64,000 bases of DNA from Capnocytophaga haemolytica (GCF_001553545.1 NZ_CP014227.1:1155001-1219000); one strand, 5' to 3'. Counted from the first letter of the stretch, positions 24,785 to 34,014 are shown. Made by a program: numbers and translations. Notes: generated by a model from the sequence alone, not told the origin.

Positions 24785-27532
24785 TTATTTCGCAGTAAGT
24801 CTGATATCGATACGGCGGTTTTTAGCTTTGCACTCATCTGTATCGTTTTCAGGGCAGATAGGGTGTTCTTGCCCATAGCCTTCTGCCGATAGTTGTTTCT
24901 TGTCAGCACCAAGTACGATGAGCTTAGCCATTACTGACTCAGCACGTTTTTGAGAAAGCGCTAAGTTACCCTCTGGGCTACCTGTATTATCAGTATAGCC
25001 ACCCAAACGGATCGCTGCATTAGGATACGCTTTCAGTATGGCTACAATGTTAAGCAACTGTGCATCTGACTCCTCAGTAAGTTGTGCACTGCCTGTTTTG
25101 AAATAAGTACGGTCGAGAGTGATCCAACTCTTCTTCGCATCACGAGCTACATTAAAGCCATAATCGTTCAATTGCCCTATGAGTTTGCGCTCTGACGAGT
25201 CTTCACCTACTTCAATAGTTTTATTGTCAGGCAAAGTAATAGTTGAGATTTCACCTACGTTGTATTTAAAATTACCAAACTCATCAAGTGAACCCAATAC
25301 TACCATTTCATCAGTTACCGTAGTGTTATTCTCTGATGTTGTAGTTTCCTCAATCATCATCTCTTCTTCAGCTTTGTTATGCCCGCCTAAGATCGGTGCA
25401 ATTACCAAGCCTACGAGGCAAGTGAGCTTAATGAGGATATTCATTGAAGGACCTGAGGTATCCTTGAATGGGTCGCCTACAGTATCGCCTGTTACGGCTG
25501 CTTTGTGTGCATCCGATCCTTTGTAAGTCATCTGTCCGTTGATCTCTACACCAGCCTCAAACGACTTCTTAGCATTGTCCCAAGCACCCCCAGCGTTATT
25601 CTGGAAGATAGCCCATACTACGCCTGATACAGCAACACCAGCCATATACGCACCCAATGCCTCAGCACCCATTACAAATCCGATGATAATAGGCGTAATG
25701 ATAGTGATAGCACCAGGCAACATCATCTCGCGCAGTGCAGCCTTAGTAGAGATATCCACACACTTGCCATACTCAGGTGTGCCTGTACCTTCCATAATAC
25801 CAGGTATTTCACGGAACTGGCGGCGCACTTCATTCACCATATCCATTGCAGCTTTCCCTACCGATTGCATTGCCAAGGCTGAGAAGATAACAGGAATCAT
25901 CCCCCCGATAAAGAGTGCTGCCAATACGTTCGCTTTGAAGATGTTGATACCTTCAATGCCCGTAAAGGTTACATAAGCAGCAAAGAGTGCCAAAGCGGTC
26001 AAAGCGGCTGAAGCAATTGCAAAGCCTTTACCCACAGCGGCTGTGGTGTTACCCACTGAGTCTAAGATGTCAGTACGCTGACGTACTTCCTTAGGCAATT
26101 CGCTCATTTCGGCTACCCCGCCTGCGTTGTCAGCAATCGGACCGAAAGCATCAATAGCCAACTGCATTGCTGTAGTAGCCATCATCGCTGAGGCAGCAAT
26201 GGCTACCCCATAGAAGCCTGCCAAAGAGTACGAACCCCAGATAGCAATCGCAAAGAGCAATACAGAGGAGAAGGTAGACTTCATCCCTGTTGCCAAACCT
26301 GCAATGATGTTAGTCGCTGCCCCAGTTGATGAGTTGCGAACAATGTTCAGTACTGGCTTCTTGCCCAAAGCAGTAAAGTGCTCTGTGAACGCTGAAATAA
26401 GCAAGCCCACTGCCAACCCTACGATAGTAGCATAGAACACATTGATGCTTGGCACTGCCATCACACCCTTGCCAAAGAAACTCATTTGGATAGTCTCTGG
26501 CAACATATATTTGATAAGGAAGAAGCACGCTACCAAAGTGAGTGCCAACGCTACATAGTTTCCTGTATTGAGCGAGCCTTGCACTTGCTTTTCCTTAGCT
26601 TCATTGCTCTTGATACCTACAAAGAAAGTACCGATAATAGAGGCAACAATCCCCACACCAGCAATCACCAACGGCAAGAGAATAGGTCCTAAGCCACCGA
26701 AAGCATCGGTGAATACGCCCCCATTAGCCATTGCCATATCTTTGATGATGTAGTTACCGAGCACCATCGATGCCAATACGGTCGCTACATACGAGCCAAA
26801 CAAGTCAGCACCCATACCCGCTACGTCACCTACGTTATCACCTACGTTATCAGCGATAGTCGCTGGGTTACGAGGGTCATCTTCTGGGATACCTGCTTCT
26901 ACTTTACCTACTAAGTCAGCCCCTACGTCAGCAGCTTTGGTGTAAATACCACCACCCACACGTGCAAAGAGCGCAATCGACTCAGCCCCTAATGAGAAGC
27001 CAGCCAAAGCCTCGAGCACCATTGTCATTTCATCGTAGAAAACACCACCTTTGCCCACAAAGCTGCAAAGGAACAGCAAGAAGAACAAGCTCAAGCCCAA
27101 TACAGCCAAGCCTGCAACCCCTAAGCCCATAACGGTACCCCCACTGAAAGACACTTTCAGTGCCTTAGGCAAACTCGTACGTGCTGCCTCAGTGGTGCGC
27201 ACATTGGCACGGGTGGCAATACGCATACCGATATTACCTGCCAAGGCTGAGAAAAATGCCCCGCACACAAAGGCCACAACAATCAGCCAGTGAGAGGTTT
27301 CCACCACGCGCGACACAATAAATAAAGCAATCGCTGCAATCACCACAAAGATCGCCAAGATGCGATACTCAGCACCTAAAAATGCCATCGCTCCCTCTTG
27401 AATACTCTTCGAGATGCTGCGCATTCGTTCGTTTCCTGAAGGCTGTTTACTTACCCATAAAGCCTTTGAAATCATAAAGATTAGCCCTAAAATCGCAAGG
27501 ACTAATGGTAGATATAACATCATACTATCCAT
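24785..27532 (-). CDS. hppA: Membrane pyrophosphatase (H+/Na+ pump) fused to an OmpA domain
   Basis: A 915-residue protein. Residues ~1-745 form a membrane-bound pyrophosphatase that couples PPi hydrolysis to cation pumping; the core has [51 protein letters not shown] and [16 protein letters not shown]. The [10 protein letters not shown] motif has Ala where K+-independent enzymes have Lys, so a K+-dependent type is expected. A Thr/Glu-rich linker leads to a C-terminal OmpA domain (~800-915; [10 protein letters not shown], then [20 protein letters not shown] and NRRIDIRL). As pyrophosphatases have 16 helices with both ends outside, the OmpA domain should face the periplasm and could bind peptidoglycan. 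Most family members are ~700 residues. Na+ versus H+ use cannot be decided by eye. Confidence 0.94.
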   Translation of the reverse strand: MDSMMLYLPLVLAILGLIFMISKALWVSKQPSGNERMRSISKSIQEGAMAFLGAEYRILAIFVVIAAIALFIVSRVVETSHWLIVVAFVCGAFFSALAGNIGMRIATRANVRTTEAARTSLPKALKVSFSGGTVMGLGVAGLAVLGLSLFFLLFLCSFVGKGGVFYDEMTMVLEALAGFSLGAESIALFARVGGGIYTKAADVGADLVGKVEAGIPEDDPRNPATIADNVGDNVGDVAGMGADLFGSYVATVLASMVLGNYIIKDMAMANGGVFTDAFGGLGPILLPLVIAGVGIVASIIGTFFVGIKSNEAKEKQVQGSLNTGNYVALALTLVACFFLIKYMLPETIQMSFFGKGVMAVPSINVFYATIVGLAVGLLISAFTEHFTALGKKPVLNIVRNSSTGAATNIIAGLATGMKSTFSSVLLFAIAIWGSYSLAGFYGVAIAASAMMATTAMQLAIDAFGPIADNAGGVAEMSELPKEVRQRTDILDSVGNTTAAVGKGFAIASAALTALALFAAYVTFTGIEGINIFKANVLAALFIGGMIPVIFSALAMQSVGKAAMDMVNEVRRQFREIPGIMEGTGTPEYGKCVDISTKAALREMMLPGAITIITPIIIGFVMGAEALGAYMAGVAVSGVVWAIFQNNAGGAWDNAKKSFEAGVEINGQMTYKGSDAHKAAVTGDTVGDPFKDTSGPSMNILIKLTCLVGLVIAPILGGHNKAEEEMMIEETTTSENNTTVTDEMVVLGSLDEFGNFKYNVGEISTITLPDNKTIEVGEDSSERKLIGQLNDYGFNVARDAKKSWITLDRTYFKTGSAQLTEESDAQLLNIVAILKAYPNAAIRLGGYTDNTGSPEGNLALSQKRAESVMAKLIVLGADKKQLSAEGYGQEHPICPENDTDECKAKNRRIDIRLTAK

Positions 27533-27821
27533 AAAAATTTGTATATATAGTTAAAATTTCAGGGCGTAAAATTACGACTATTTTCTGAACTACACAAGAA
27601 TTTCTTAAAAAAAATCTTAAAGTAGCTTAAAAAACCTTCATAGGTTTGTTGCGAAACGCCTGTTACACCTATTATATATGATACCTACAAAGGCAAGCCG
27701 ACAGCAGGATGTCAATATAAAAGTTACCAGCCCATTAAGAGTGCCCATCATAAAAACACAAGGATCGCTACGCTTTCACCACGAACACTTCCCAAATACA
27801 TCTCGAACACTGAACGAAGTC

Positions 27822-27906
27822 AGAACGGATACAGAACGGATACAGAACGGATACAGAACGGATACAGAACGGATACAGAACGGATACAGAACGGATACAG
27901 AACGGA
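27822..27906. repeat. 11-bp tandem repeat, seven perfect copies plus a partial
   Basis: Seven identical 11-bp units AGAACGGATAC run from 27822 to 27898, and 8 bases of an eighth follow. It lies in the 515-bp gap between the divergent pyrophosphatase and NlpC/P60-like genes. Elsewhere this gap holds only A+T-rich DNA and the NlpC promoter. Perfect copies suggest recent expansion, so copy number may vary between strains. Confidence 0.95.
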
Positions 27907-27987
27907 CTTAAGGCGAATTAATAGTGGCACAACTCTCCAAGAACGATGATGCTCGACTGATTAAAAATTGTATTTTTTTCGTAAAAA

Positions 27988-28019
27988 CTTGGCTAGTATT
28001 ATTTATTTTCATACTTTTG
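27988..28019 (+). promoter_or_regulatory. Promoter of the NlpC/P60-like gene
   Basis: CTTG at 27988-27991, a 20-bp spacer, then TACTTTTG at 28012-28019. Transcription should begin near 28026, which makes the first ATG at 28027 almost leaderless and favours the later start at 28048. Confidence 0.65.
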
Positions 28020-28047
28020 CGACCTAATGGATATGCGAATTTTAGAA

Positions 28048-28791
28048 ATGCCCTACGGGATATGCCACCTGAGCGTCGTCCCTATACGTTTAGAGCCTCT
28101 TGAAGCCTCTGAGATGATCAACCAAGTCCTCTTTGGTGAATTACTCCAAGTGATTGACCAACAAGAGGATTGGAGCTACGTGCGCCTACTTTTCGACCAA
28201 AGCGAAGGCTGGATCGCCAATAGTCAATTTCAGAAAATATCAGATAAAGACCTCCGCAAGTGTCTAAAAAAGAAGGACAAGTACGCCCATCGCTGGATGA
28301 CTAAACTGCGCATCCGCACTCAGGAAGGGCGCTTTCTCCACATCCCCAAAGGAGCTACCTTCTCCTATAACCACCTCTTAGGCACTTCACAGTCCACCCA
28401 GAAAATGCCCTGCGAAGGTGTTGTGCCTACCGCTTTGGAGTACCTCGACGTGCCTTACCTCGCAGGTGGAAAGACCCCCCTCGGTATTGATGATGCCGCC
28501 TTGGTGCAGACTGCCTTTAAGCTCAATGGCATAAAGCTGCCGCGCACAGCCAAGAAGCAGGCTGAAATAGGGCAACTCATTAGCTTTATTGAGGAAACTT
28601 CCGCTGGCGACCTCGCCTTTTTCGACGATGATGAGGGGAATATCATCCACGTAGGCATATTGCTCGGCGACAATAAGATCATCCATTCCTACGGGAAAGT
28701 CCGTATCGACCGCCTTGACCACATCGGCATTTTCAATAACGAACTGCGCGATTATACCCATCAGTTGCGCCTATTGCGAAAAGTATTATAA
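28048..28791 (+). CDS. SH3-NlpC/P60-like protein without catalytic cysteine
   Basis: A two-part protein: an N-terminal SH3-like region (residues ~1-60, ending SYVRLLFDQSEGWIANSQF) and a C-terminal NlpC/P60 fold of the type that cuts peptidoglycan peptides. In active relatives the motif is PYLWGG...GIDCSG; here it reads PYLAGG...GIDDAA, so the nucleophile Cys is replaced by Asp. The His of IIHVGILL remains and the segment GKVRIDRLDHIGIFN is well kept, so the fold should be intact. I expect a binding rather than cutting role. No signal peptide is seen. The start at 28048 (MPYGICHLS) matches relatives as I recall them; an ATG at 28027 would add seven residues. Confidence 0.83.
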   Translation: MPYGICHLSVVPIRLEPLEASEMINQVLFGELLQVIDQQEDWSYVRLLFDQSEGWIANSQFQKISDKDLRKCLKKKDKYAHRWMTKLRIRTQEGRFLHIPKGATFSYNHLLGTSQSTQKMPCEGVVPTALEYLDVPYLAGGKTPLGIDDAALVQTAFKLNGIKLPRTAKKQAEIGQLISFIEETSAGDLAFFDDDEGNIIHVGILLGDNKIIHSYGKVRIDRLDHIGIFNNELRDYTHQLRLLRKVL

Positions 28792-28799
28792 AAATAGAG

Positions 28800-28882
28800 A
28801 TTAGGGGTTAGTGATTAGAGATGAGTTAGATCTAAGAAAGAACTATACTAATCACTAACCCCTAATCACTGATCACTAAGAA
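28800..28882. repeat. Inverted pair of 7-bp-period arrays
   Basis: Heptads TTAGGGG, TTAGTGA, TTAGAGA from 28801 face CTAATCA, CTAACCC, CTAATCA and more from 28848. The arms 28800-28818 and 28848-28866 are perfectly complementary over 19 bp with a 29-base loop. It fills the gap before mnmE and could act as a hairpin between the two genes. Confidence 0.85.
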
Positions 28883-28886
28883 ATAA

Positions 28887-30281
28887 ATGGACACTATCAT
28901 TGCCTTGGCAACAGCCTCAGGGGCTGGAGCTATCTCTATTATCAGGCTCTCAGGGGCAGAGGCGATTGCCATTGCCGATCGCGTTTTCCACCCTTATCAT
29001 ACTCACAATCTTGCTCAGGTACCTTCTCACACGGTACATCTGGGTACTATTGCCGAAGGCGACCGTGTGATAGATGAGTGCTTAGCCACTGTTTTTAAGG
29101 GGAATAAGTCGTATACAGGTGAGCCATCCGTGGAGTTTTCCTGCCACGGAAGTAGTTATATTGTGCAGGAAGTTATCAAGTTGTGTCTGGCTCAAGGCTG
29201 CCGTTTAGCCGAAGCGGGCGAGTTCACCAAGCGGGCATTCCTCAATGGGAAGCTGGCTCTCAGCGAGGCAGAAGCAGTAGCCGACCTCATAGCATCAGAT
29301 AGTGCAGCAAGTCATCAGGTAGCAATGCAGCAAATGCGAGGAGGTTTTACTTCCGAGATCGCCCATTTGCGACAAGAATTGCTTAACTTTGCCTCTCTAA
29401 TTGAGTTAGAACTCGATTTCTCGGAAGAAGATGTTGAGTTTGCCGATAGAACTCAGTTTAAAACACTACTTTCTCAAATAAAAACAACTATAAAACATCT
29501 CACTGATTCATTTTCTACAGGGAATGCACTTAAAAACGGAATTCCAGTAGCTATTGTGGGCAAACCTAATGCAGGTAAGTCTACTTTGCTCAACGCATTG
29601 CTCAATGAGGAGCGCGCTATCGTCTCGGATATTGCAGGCACTACCCGCGATACGATCGAGGAGGTACTTCATATAGGGGGGCTGGCATTTCGCTTTATTG
29701 ATACGGCGGGTATCCGTCAAACAACCGATAGCATCGAAGAAATCGGAGTGAGAAAGGCTAAGGAGAAAATTGCAACGGCTAAGATAGTTCTTTTTCTTTA
29801 CAGTGAATTGGAGGATACACCTGAGGAAGTCATTGCTTTTGTAAAGGATGTGCTTCATCGCAGTGGTCTGAAAGTAATATTGTTGCACAACAAGTCGGAT
29901 ATAAATACACAGAACCTTGAGGCTTTCGATCGCCCAATAAGAGAAGCCCTGATTCCTGCTTTTACAGATACGATAATTGATATATCAGCTAAAAATCACA
30001 CAAATGTTGATCGCTTAAAGCAAGTACTTGCAAGCTATGCACAAACCCTCACAGCTACGACGGGCAACAGTGTGATTACTAACCTTCGCCATTATGAAGC
30101 ACTCAACAATGCTCTGACAGCTATCGATAGGGTAGAGGAGGGGTTAGAAGCGCATCTTTCAGGTGATCTGTTGGCAATTGATATCCGTGAGGCGCTTTAT
30201 CATCTAGGAAGTATTACAGGTGAGGTGACCAACGATGAACTCTTAGGGAATATTTTTTCACGCTTTTGCATTGGGAAGTAA
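28887..30281 (+). CDS. mnmE: tRNA modification GTPase MnmE
   Basis: MnmE (TrmE), 464 residues, works with MnmG to modify the wobble uridine of several tRNAs. The N-terminal folate-binding domain begins DTIIALATASGAGAISIIRLSG. The inserted GTPase domain has the P-loop GKPNAGKST (about residues 226-234), SDIAGTTRD, DTAGIR and NKSD. The C-terminus ends in FCIGK, the conserved CIGK tail whose Cys is part of the active site. No own promoter is clear; it starts 5 bases after the heptad array. Confidence 0.97.
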   Translation: MDTIIALATASGAGAISIIRLSGAEAIAIADRVFHPYHTHNLAQVPSHTVHLGTIAEGDRVIDECLATVFKGNKSYTGEPSVEFSCHGSSYIVQEVIKLCLAQGCRLAEAGEFTKRAFLNGKLALSEAEAVADLIASDSAASHQVAMQQMRGGFTSEIAHLRQELLNFASLIELELDFSEEDVEFADRTQFKTLLSQIKTTIKHLTDSFSTGNALKNGIPVAIVGKPNAGKSTLLNALLNEERAIVSDIAGTTRDTIEEVLHIGGLAFRFIDTAGIRQTTDSIEEIGVRKAKEKIATAKIVLFLYSELEDTPEEVIAFVKDVLHRSGLKVILLHNKSDINTQNLEAFDRPIREALIPAFTDTIIDISAKNHTNVDRLKQVLASYAQTLTATTGNSVITNLRHYEALNNALTAIDRVEEGLEAHLSGDLLAIDIREALYHLGSITGEVTNDELLGNIFSRFCIGK

Positions 30282-30390
30282 AATAAAATTTCAAAGGAGA
30301 AAATCACTTGCAATAAGCTGATACACGGAAGTTTATATTTCTTTAAAGTTAGTAGAGTATTACTTCTGAACAATAAAAATACAAAAATAA

Positions 30391-30422
30391 TTTGGCTAAT
30401 ATAAAAAAAGTACGTATCTTTG
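30391..30422 (+). promoter_or_regulatory. Promoter of rpmB-rpmG-DUF4295
   Basis: TTTG at 30391-30394, a 20-bp spacer, TATCTTTG at 30415-30422, then GCGCCC, the same bases as after the efflux promoter at 9612. The leader is about 47 bases. Confidence 0.8.
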
Positions 30423-30475
30423 CGCCCTGATTTACGAGATTTAAGAAATTAAATAATTAATAACAATAGAGAAAA

Positions 30476-30712
30476 ATGGCAAGAGTTTGTGACTTAACAG
30501 GTAAAAAGGCATTGACGGGCAATAATGTATCGCACGCAATGAACAGAACAAAACGCAAGTTTAACGTAAATTTACGTACCAAACGCTTCTTCATTCCAGA
30601 AGAAAACCGTTGGATTACATTGAAAGTATCAGCAGCTGCAATCAAGACTATTGACAAGAAGGGGATTTATGCAGTGCTTAAAGAAGTAGAAAAAAAGGGA
30701 TATATTAACTAA
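30476..30712 (+). CDS. rpmB: 50S ribosomal protein L28
   Basis: Ribosomal protein bL28, 78 residues. The start MARVCDLTGKKALTGNNVSHAMNRTKR is the family signature, followed by RFFIPEENRWITLKVS. It is the first gene of a three-gene operon with rpmG and a DUF4295 gene, the standard arrangement in Bacteroidota. The Cys in the first strand is retained but a full zinc-ribbon set is not, so it is a zinc-free form. Confidence 0.97.
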   Translation: MARVCDLTGKKALTGNNVSHAMNRTKRKFNVNLRTKRFFIPEENRWITLKVSAAAIKTIDKKGIYAVLKEVEKKGYIN

Positions 30713-30727
30713 TAAAACACACACAAA

Positions 30728-30910
30728 ATGGCTAAGAAAGGGAATAGAATACAGGTTATTTTGGAATGTACAGAGCATAAAGATTCTGGTATGCCAGGAA
30801 CTTCACGCTATATTACTACCAAGAATAAGAAGAACACACCAGACCGTTTGGAATTGAAGAAATTCAACCCAGTATTAAAAAAAGTAACTGTTCATAAAGA
30901 AATTAAATAA
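30728..30910 (+). CDS. rpmG: 50S ribosomal protein L33
   Basis: Ribosomal protein bL33, 60 residues: [20 protein letters not shown], then [19 protein letters not shown]. Only one Cys remains near the N-terminus, so it is the zinc-independent form. It lies 15 bp after rpmB and 9 bp before the DUF4295 gene. Confidence 0.97.
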   Translation: MAKKGNRIQVILECTEHKDSGMPGTSRYITTKNKKNTPDRLELKKFNPVLKKVTVHKEIK

Positions 30911-30919
30911 TAAAACGTT

Positions 30920-31072
30920 ATGGCAAAGAAAACAGTAGCAACATTGCAAGGGAAATCAAAGAAGCACACTAAGGTGATCAAAATGGTTAAATCCCCAAAA
31001 ACAGGAGCTTACACTTTTGTTGAAGGTGTAGTATCTCCTGAGCAAGTAGATGAATTTTTAAAGCAGAAATAA
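30920..31072 (+). CDS. DUF4295 small basic protein
   Basis: A 50-residue basic protein, MAKKTVATLQGKSKKHTKV onward, with the segment MVKSPKTGAYTFVEGVVSPE and ending EFLKQK. This matches DUF4295, a Bacteroidota-specific family always found after rpmB and rpmG, and probably ribosome-associated. The start is 9 bp after the rpmG stop and the end is followed by a strong terminator. Confidence 0.93.
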   Translation: MAKKTVATLQGKSKKHTKVIKMVKSPKTGAYTFVEGVVSPEQVDEFLKQK

Positions 31073-31100
31073 TTAAATTTTCTCTATTTTTATCATATTC

Positions 31101-31128
31101 AAAAAGCTGTCGAGAGACGGCTTTTTTT
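31101..31128 (+). terminator. Terminator of the rpmB operon
   Basis: AAAAAGCTGTC, loop GAGA, GACGGCTTTTTTT; one G-T pair, with a long T-run. Confidence 0.92.
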
Positions 31129-31130
31129 AA

Positions 31131-31158
31131 TGTATAGTGTACAATGAATAATGCATAA
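31131..31158. repeat. 7-bp-period array (TGnAnAn)
   Basis: Four heptads in register directly after the terminator: TGTATAG, TGTACAA, TGAATAA and TGCATAA. They end just before the ftsY promoter. Confidence 0.6.
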
Positions 31159-31170
31159 TTTTGCTGGTAC

Positions 31171-31201
31171 TTTGTGTATTGTGAATTCTTTTGTATATTT
31201 G
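31171..31201 (+). promoter_or_regulatory. Promoter of ftsY
   Basis: TTTG at 31171-31174, an exact 19-bp spacer, TATATTTG at 31194-31201. The leader is about 63 bases and ends in TTAATCA-type heptads (31242-31269). Confidence 0.75.
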
Positions 31202-31241
31202 CAGCGTCAAACAGATGATGATTGTTTTGACAGGGTTCCTG

Positions 31242-31269
31242 TTAGTCATTAATCATTAATCATTAAAAA
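31242..31269. repeat. 7-bp-period array before ftsY
   Basis: TTAGTCA, TTAATCA, TTAATCA and TTAAAAA in register, ending one base before the ATG of ftsY. Confidence 0.7.
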
Positions 31270-31270
31270 A

Positions 31271-32233
31271 ATGGCATTAAATTTTTTAAAAAATATCTTC
31301 TCCAAGGAGAAGAAGGAAACCTTGGATAAAGGCTTAGAGAAGTCAAAAAACAGCTTTTTTGATCGTCTTGGGAAAGCCTTAGTAGGCAAATCAAAGGTAG
31401 ATGAGGATGTACTCGACAATCTTGAGGAGGTACTTATAGCTAGTGATGTAGGGGTAAATACCACCCTTAAAATCATTGATCGGATTGAGGCTCGTGTAGC
31501 TAAGGAAAAGTATATGGGCACCAATGAGCTTAACAATATCCTTCGTGAGGAAATAGCGGGATTGCTCTCTGAGACTAATGTGGGTGAAGCTACCGATTTC
31601 AGTTTGCCAACCAATAAAAAACCGTATGTGATGATGGTAGTAGGCGTTAATGGGGCAGGTAAAACGACCACCATCGGAAAGCTCGCCTACCAGCTTAAAA
31701 AACAAGGGCTAAAGGTAATGCTCGGTGCTGCTGATACCTTCCGCGCAGCGGCTATCGACCAGTTACAGGTATGGGCTGACCATGTGGAAGTACCTATTAT
31801 AAAGCAACAGATCGGTAGTGACCCCGCCTCAGTGGCTTACGATACCCTCAGTTCGGCAGTAAGTCAAGGGATGGATGTGGTTATCATTGATACAGCAGGG
31901 CGCTTGCATAATAAGATCAACCTGATGAATGAGCTCAGCAAGATAAAGCGTGTAATGCAAAAAGTAGTGCCTGATGCTCCTGATGAAGTGCTTTTGGTGC
32001 TTGATGGCTCTACAGGGCAGAATGCTTTTGAGCAAGCTAAGGAATTTACCAAGGCTACCGAAGTCACAGCGCTTGCCGTCACTAAGCTTGATGGTACAGC
32101 TAAAGGAGGTGTAGTGATTGGCATCTCCGACCAGTTTAAAGTGCCTGTGAAATATATAGGGGTGGGTGAAGGTATTGACGACTTGCAGATATTCAATAAA
32201 TATGAGTTTGTCGACTCATTCTTTAAGAATTAA
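31271..32233 (+). CDS. ftsY: Signal recognition particle receptor FtsY
   Basis: FtsY, 320 residues, docks SRP-ribosome complexes at the inner membrane. The N-domain helices (residues ~1-100) lead to the SRP GTPase G-domain with GVNGAGKTTTIGKLA (about 126-140), DTFRAAAIDQL, DTAGRL, TKLDGTAKGG and the closing GVGEGIDDLQIF. The long acidic N-terminal extension of E. coli FtsY is missing, as usual in this phylum; a short amphipathic start (MALNFLKNIFSKEKK) may serve as membrane anchor. Confidence 0.97.
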   Translation: MALNFLKNIFSKEKKETLDKGLEKSKNSFFDRLGKALVGKSKVDEDVLDNLEEVLIASDVGVNTTLKIIDRIEARVAKEKYMGTNELNNILREEIAGLLSETNVGEATDFSLPTNKKPYVMMVVGVNGAGKTTTIGKLAYQLKKQGLKVMLGAADTFRAAAIDQLQVWADHVEVPIIKQQIGSDPASVAYDTLSSAVSQGMDVVIIDTAGRLHNKINLMNELSKIKRVMQKVVPDAPDEVLLVLDGSTGQNAFEQAKEFTKATEVTALAVTKLDGTAKGGVVIGISDQFKVPVKYIGVGEGIDDLQIFNKYEFVDSFFKN

Positions 32234-32257
32234 AGTTTAATAAATATTTTTGTGAAT

Positions 32258-32290
32258 AAATCACTTGGTAAATAGCTTACCGAGTGATTT
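32258..32290 (+). terminator. Terminator of ftsY
   Basis: AAATCACTTGGTAA (32258-32271) pairs with TTACCGAGTGATTT (32277-32290) apart from one wobble; T-rich DNA follows. Confidence 0.85.
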
Positions 32291-32347
32291 TTATTTTATA
32301 TACCAATTCTTAATTCTTCAATAAAAATGAAAAAAAATATCGTAATA

Positions 32348-32378
32348 CTTGCTATATAAAATATTATTCGTACTTTTG
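32348..32378 (+). promoter_or_regulatory. Promoter of the thioredoxin-like lipoprotein gene
   Basis: CTTG at 32348-32351, a 19-bp spacer, TACTTTTG at 32371-32378. The leader is about 15 bases. Confidence 0.65.
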
Positions 32379-32399
32379 TCCCAATTAAATGACAAGTAA

Positions 32400-33749
32400 A
32401 TGAAAAAACTAATTATCTTATCAGCTGCAGCGCTTAGTCTTGTAGCCTGCAATAATCGTCCTGATTACGTGGTGTTGTCAGGTAAATTAGAAGGTTTTAA
32501 TGGTGCGCCCATCAAGTTAGTGGGGGCAGGCACCACCAAGGAATTGAAACTAAACCCCGATGGTACATTCCGCGATACCTTGAAGATAGCTTCTAACTAC
32601 TACTATATTACAGATAATATGAATTTTAAGTTTCCTCTTTACCTTGAAAAAGGCGATGAGCTCGGAGTAGAGATTACACCCTTCAACCCTGCGCACCCTA
32701 TTAAGTTTTCAGGTAGAGATACGGTGGCAAGTAGCTATCTCTTGAAGAAGACGGACTTTCTTATGCAAACCGATCAGGAGTATAAGGGCATTTTTACCGA
32801 AGAGCCTGCTGGCTTTAAGAAGGGAATAACTGAATTGGAAAAGAAATTCAACGACTTTTTGAGTGATACTAAAAATCTTTCAAAGAGTTTTATCAAGAAT
32901 GAAAAGAAGTCCAACGAGTACCGTCTGTTGCTCTTTAAGAGTGCTTATCCCCTAATTCACGAGCAGATTACAGGTAAGAAGGTAACATTACCAAAAGAAT
33001 ATGCCGATGAAGTAGCTAAGATAGATTATGACAATGCTGACGATTTTAACACATTTGGCACTTATCAGGATTTGGTATACAACAATTTCTCTCAGCAGTA
33101 TGATCCTAATGCTACTGATAAGCTTGCTCCTTTAATGACTTACCTTAGCAAAATAAAGTCCGAAAACATCAAGTCTGACTTAGCAGCTTTGTTGATTAAC
33201 CTCATTTCAGATAAGAATACACCTGAGGAAAACAATAAGATTATCACTACTGTAAAGAAATATGTGAAAGACAAAGATATACTTGCCCAGTTAGAGGCTC
33301 GAATGGCAAGTATGGTGTCTTTTAAAGACGGGCTACCATTGCCAGCTTTTAATCTAGTGGATAGGGATGGTAAAATGGTGTCATCCGATAGTTTCAAAGG
33401 CAAACTCCTTTATATTGATCTATGGGCTACTTGGTGTGCTCCTTGTAAGAAGGAAATTCCAGCTTTGCAGAAACTGGAAGCTGAATATCAGGGTAAGAAT
33501 ATAGCCTTTGTCAGTATTTCAATTGATGAGGTTAAGAAGCAATGGGATGACTTTCTCAAGAATAATAAGATGACAGGAGTGCAGCTATTTGCGAATATCC
33601 TTGAGAACCCTAATTTTATACATACCTATGAAGCGACTTCAATACCGCGTTTTGTTTTGGTAGATAAAGAAGGAAAGGTTATCAGTACCAATGCACCGCG
33701 TCCTTCATCTGGTCAGCAAATTAAGGCGCTTATTGATGCAAATCTATAA
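32400..33749 (+). CDS. DUF4369/thioredoxin-like lipoprotein (TlpA/ResA type)
   Basis: A 449-residue exported lipoprotein: signal MKKLIILSAAALSLVAC with lipobox Cys, then a DUF4369 beta domain (~20-120), a helical middle region, and a C-terminal thioredoxin-fold domain (~315-449). The active site is ATWCAPCKKEIP, with the helical start after the conserved Trp. The cis-Pro loop is seen in EATSIPRFVLVDKEG. Proteins of this layout reduce or exchange disulfides of envelope proteins in Bacteroidota; the partner is unknown. It is a single-gene unit with its own promoter and terminator. Confidence 0.92.
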   Translation: MKKLIILSAAALSLVACNNRPDYVVLSGKLEGFNGAPIKLVGAGTTKELKLNPDGTFRDTLKIASNYYYITDNMNFKFPLYLEKGDELGVEITPFNPAHPIKFSGRDTVASSYLLKKTDFLMQTDQEYKGIFTEEPAGFKKGITELEKKFNDFLSDTKNLSKSFIKNEKKSNEYRLLLFKSAYPLIHEQITGKKVTLPKEYADEVAKIDYDNADDFNTFGTYQDLVYNNFSQQYDPNATDKLAPLMTYLSKIKSENIKSDLAALLINLISDKNTPEENNKIITTVKKYVKDKDILAQLEARMASMVSFKDGLPLPAFNLVDRDGKMVSSDSFKGKLLYIDLWATWCAPCKKEIPALQKLEAEYQGKNIAFVSISIDEVKKQWDDFLKNNKMTGVQLFANILENPNFIHTYEATSIPRFVLVDKEGKVISTNAPRPSSGQQIKALIDANL

Positions 33750-33773
33750 TAATCTGTTTTAAGCATAACTTAT

Positions 33774-33803
33774 AAGGATTGGCTTTTTAGTCAATCCTTT
33801 TTT
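33774..33803 (+). terminator. Terminator of the thioredoxin-like gene
   Basis: AAGGATTGGCT pairs with AGTCAATCCTT around a short TTTT loop, followed by TTTT. Confidence 0.88.
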
Positions 33804-33819
33804 AGTGCTTAGTTGCTTT

Positions 33820-34014
33820 CTATGAAGGATTATTTTCAAAATGATAGCGTACAAACCAATACGCATCTTTTCCTGTCTGTCGCCAGAGGCTAAAGTAACC
33901 TTGCTTGTCGTAAGCGATGAGCAATACGCCTTCTACTTTTAGGCGATGTTGTGCTATTGCCTGTGGGATAGTAGTGCTGAGTAGGGTTGTGAATGTGAGT
34001 AGTACAATTATCAT
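33820..34014 (-). CDS. Small exported protein of unknown function
   Basis: A 64-residue protein with a probable signal peptide (MIIVLLTFTTLLSTTIPQAIA, cleaved before QHRLKVEG), leaving a 43-residue mature part with several aromatic residues (YFSLWRQTGKDAYWFVRYHF). I do not recognise it. What supports it as a gene is a well-formed TATCTTTG promoter element 27 bases before the start, the signal peptide, and its placement beyond the terminator of the preceding convergent gene. It may be a real secreted or outer-envelope peptide; a partial or decayed gene is the alternative. Confidence 0.5.
   Translation of the reverse strand: MIIVLLTFTTLLSTTIPQAIAQHRLKVEGVLLIAYDKQGYFSLWRQTGKDAYWFVRYHFENNPS

Noticed and set aside
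27822..27906. Possible CRISPR array
   Set aside because: The units are only 11 bp and contiguous with no spacers, and there are no cas genes.
27678..27911. Open frame of 77 codons across the 11-bp repeat
   Set aside because: Its end is only the repeat read in frame (TERIQNGYRTD), it has no promoter or family resemblance, and it lies in an otherwise non-coding gap.
28801..28882. True telomeric repeats
   Set aside because: The units resemble TTAGGG-type repeats but are short, degenerate, inverted and internal to the chromosome between two genes.
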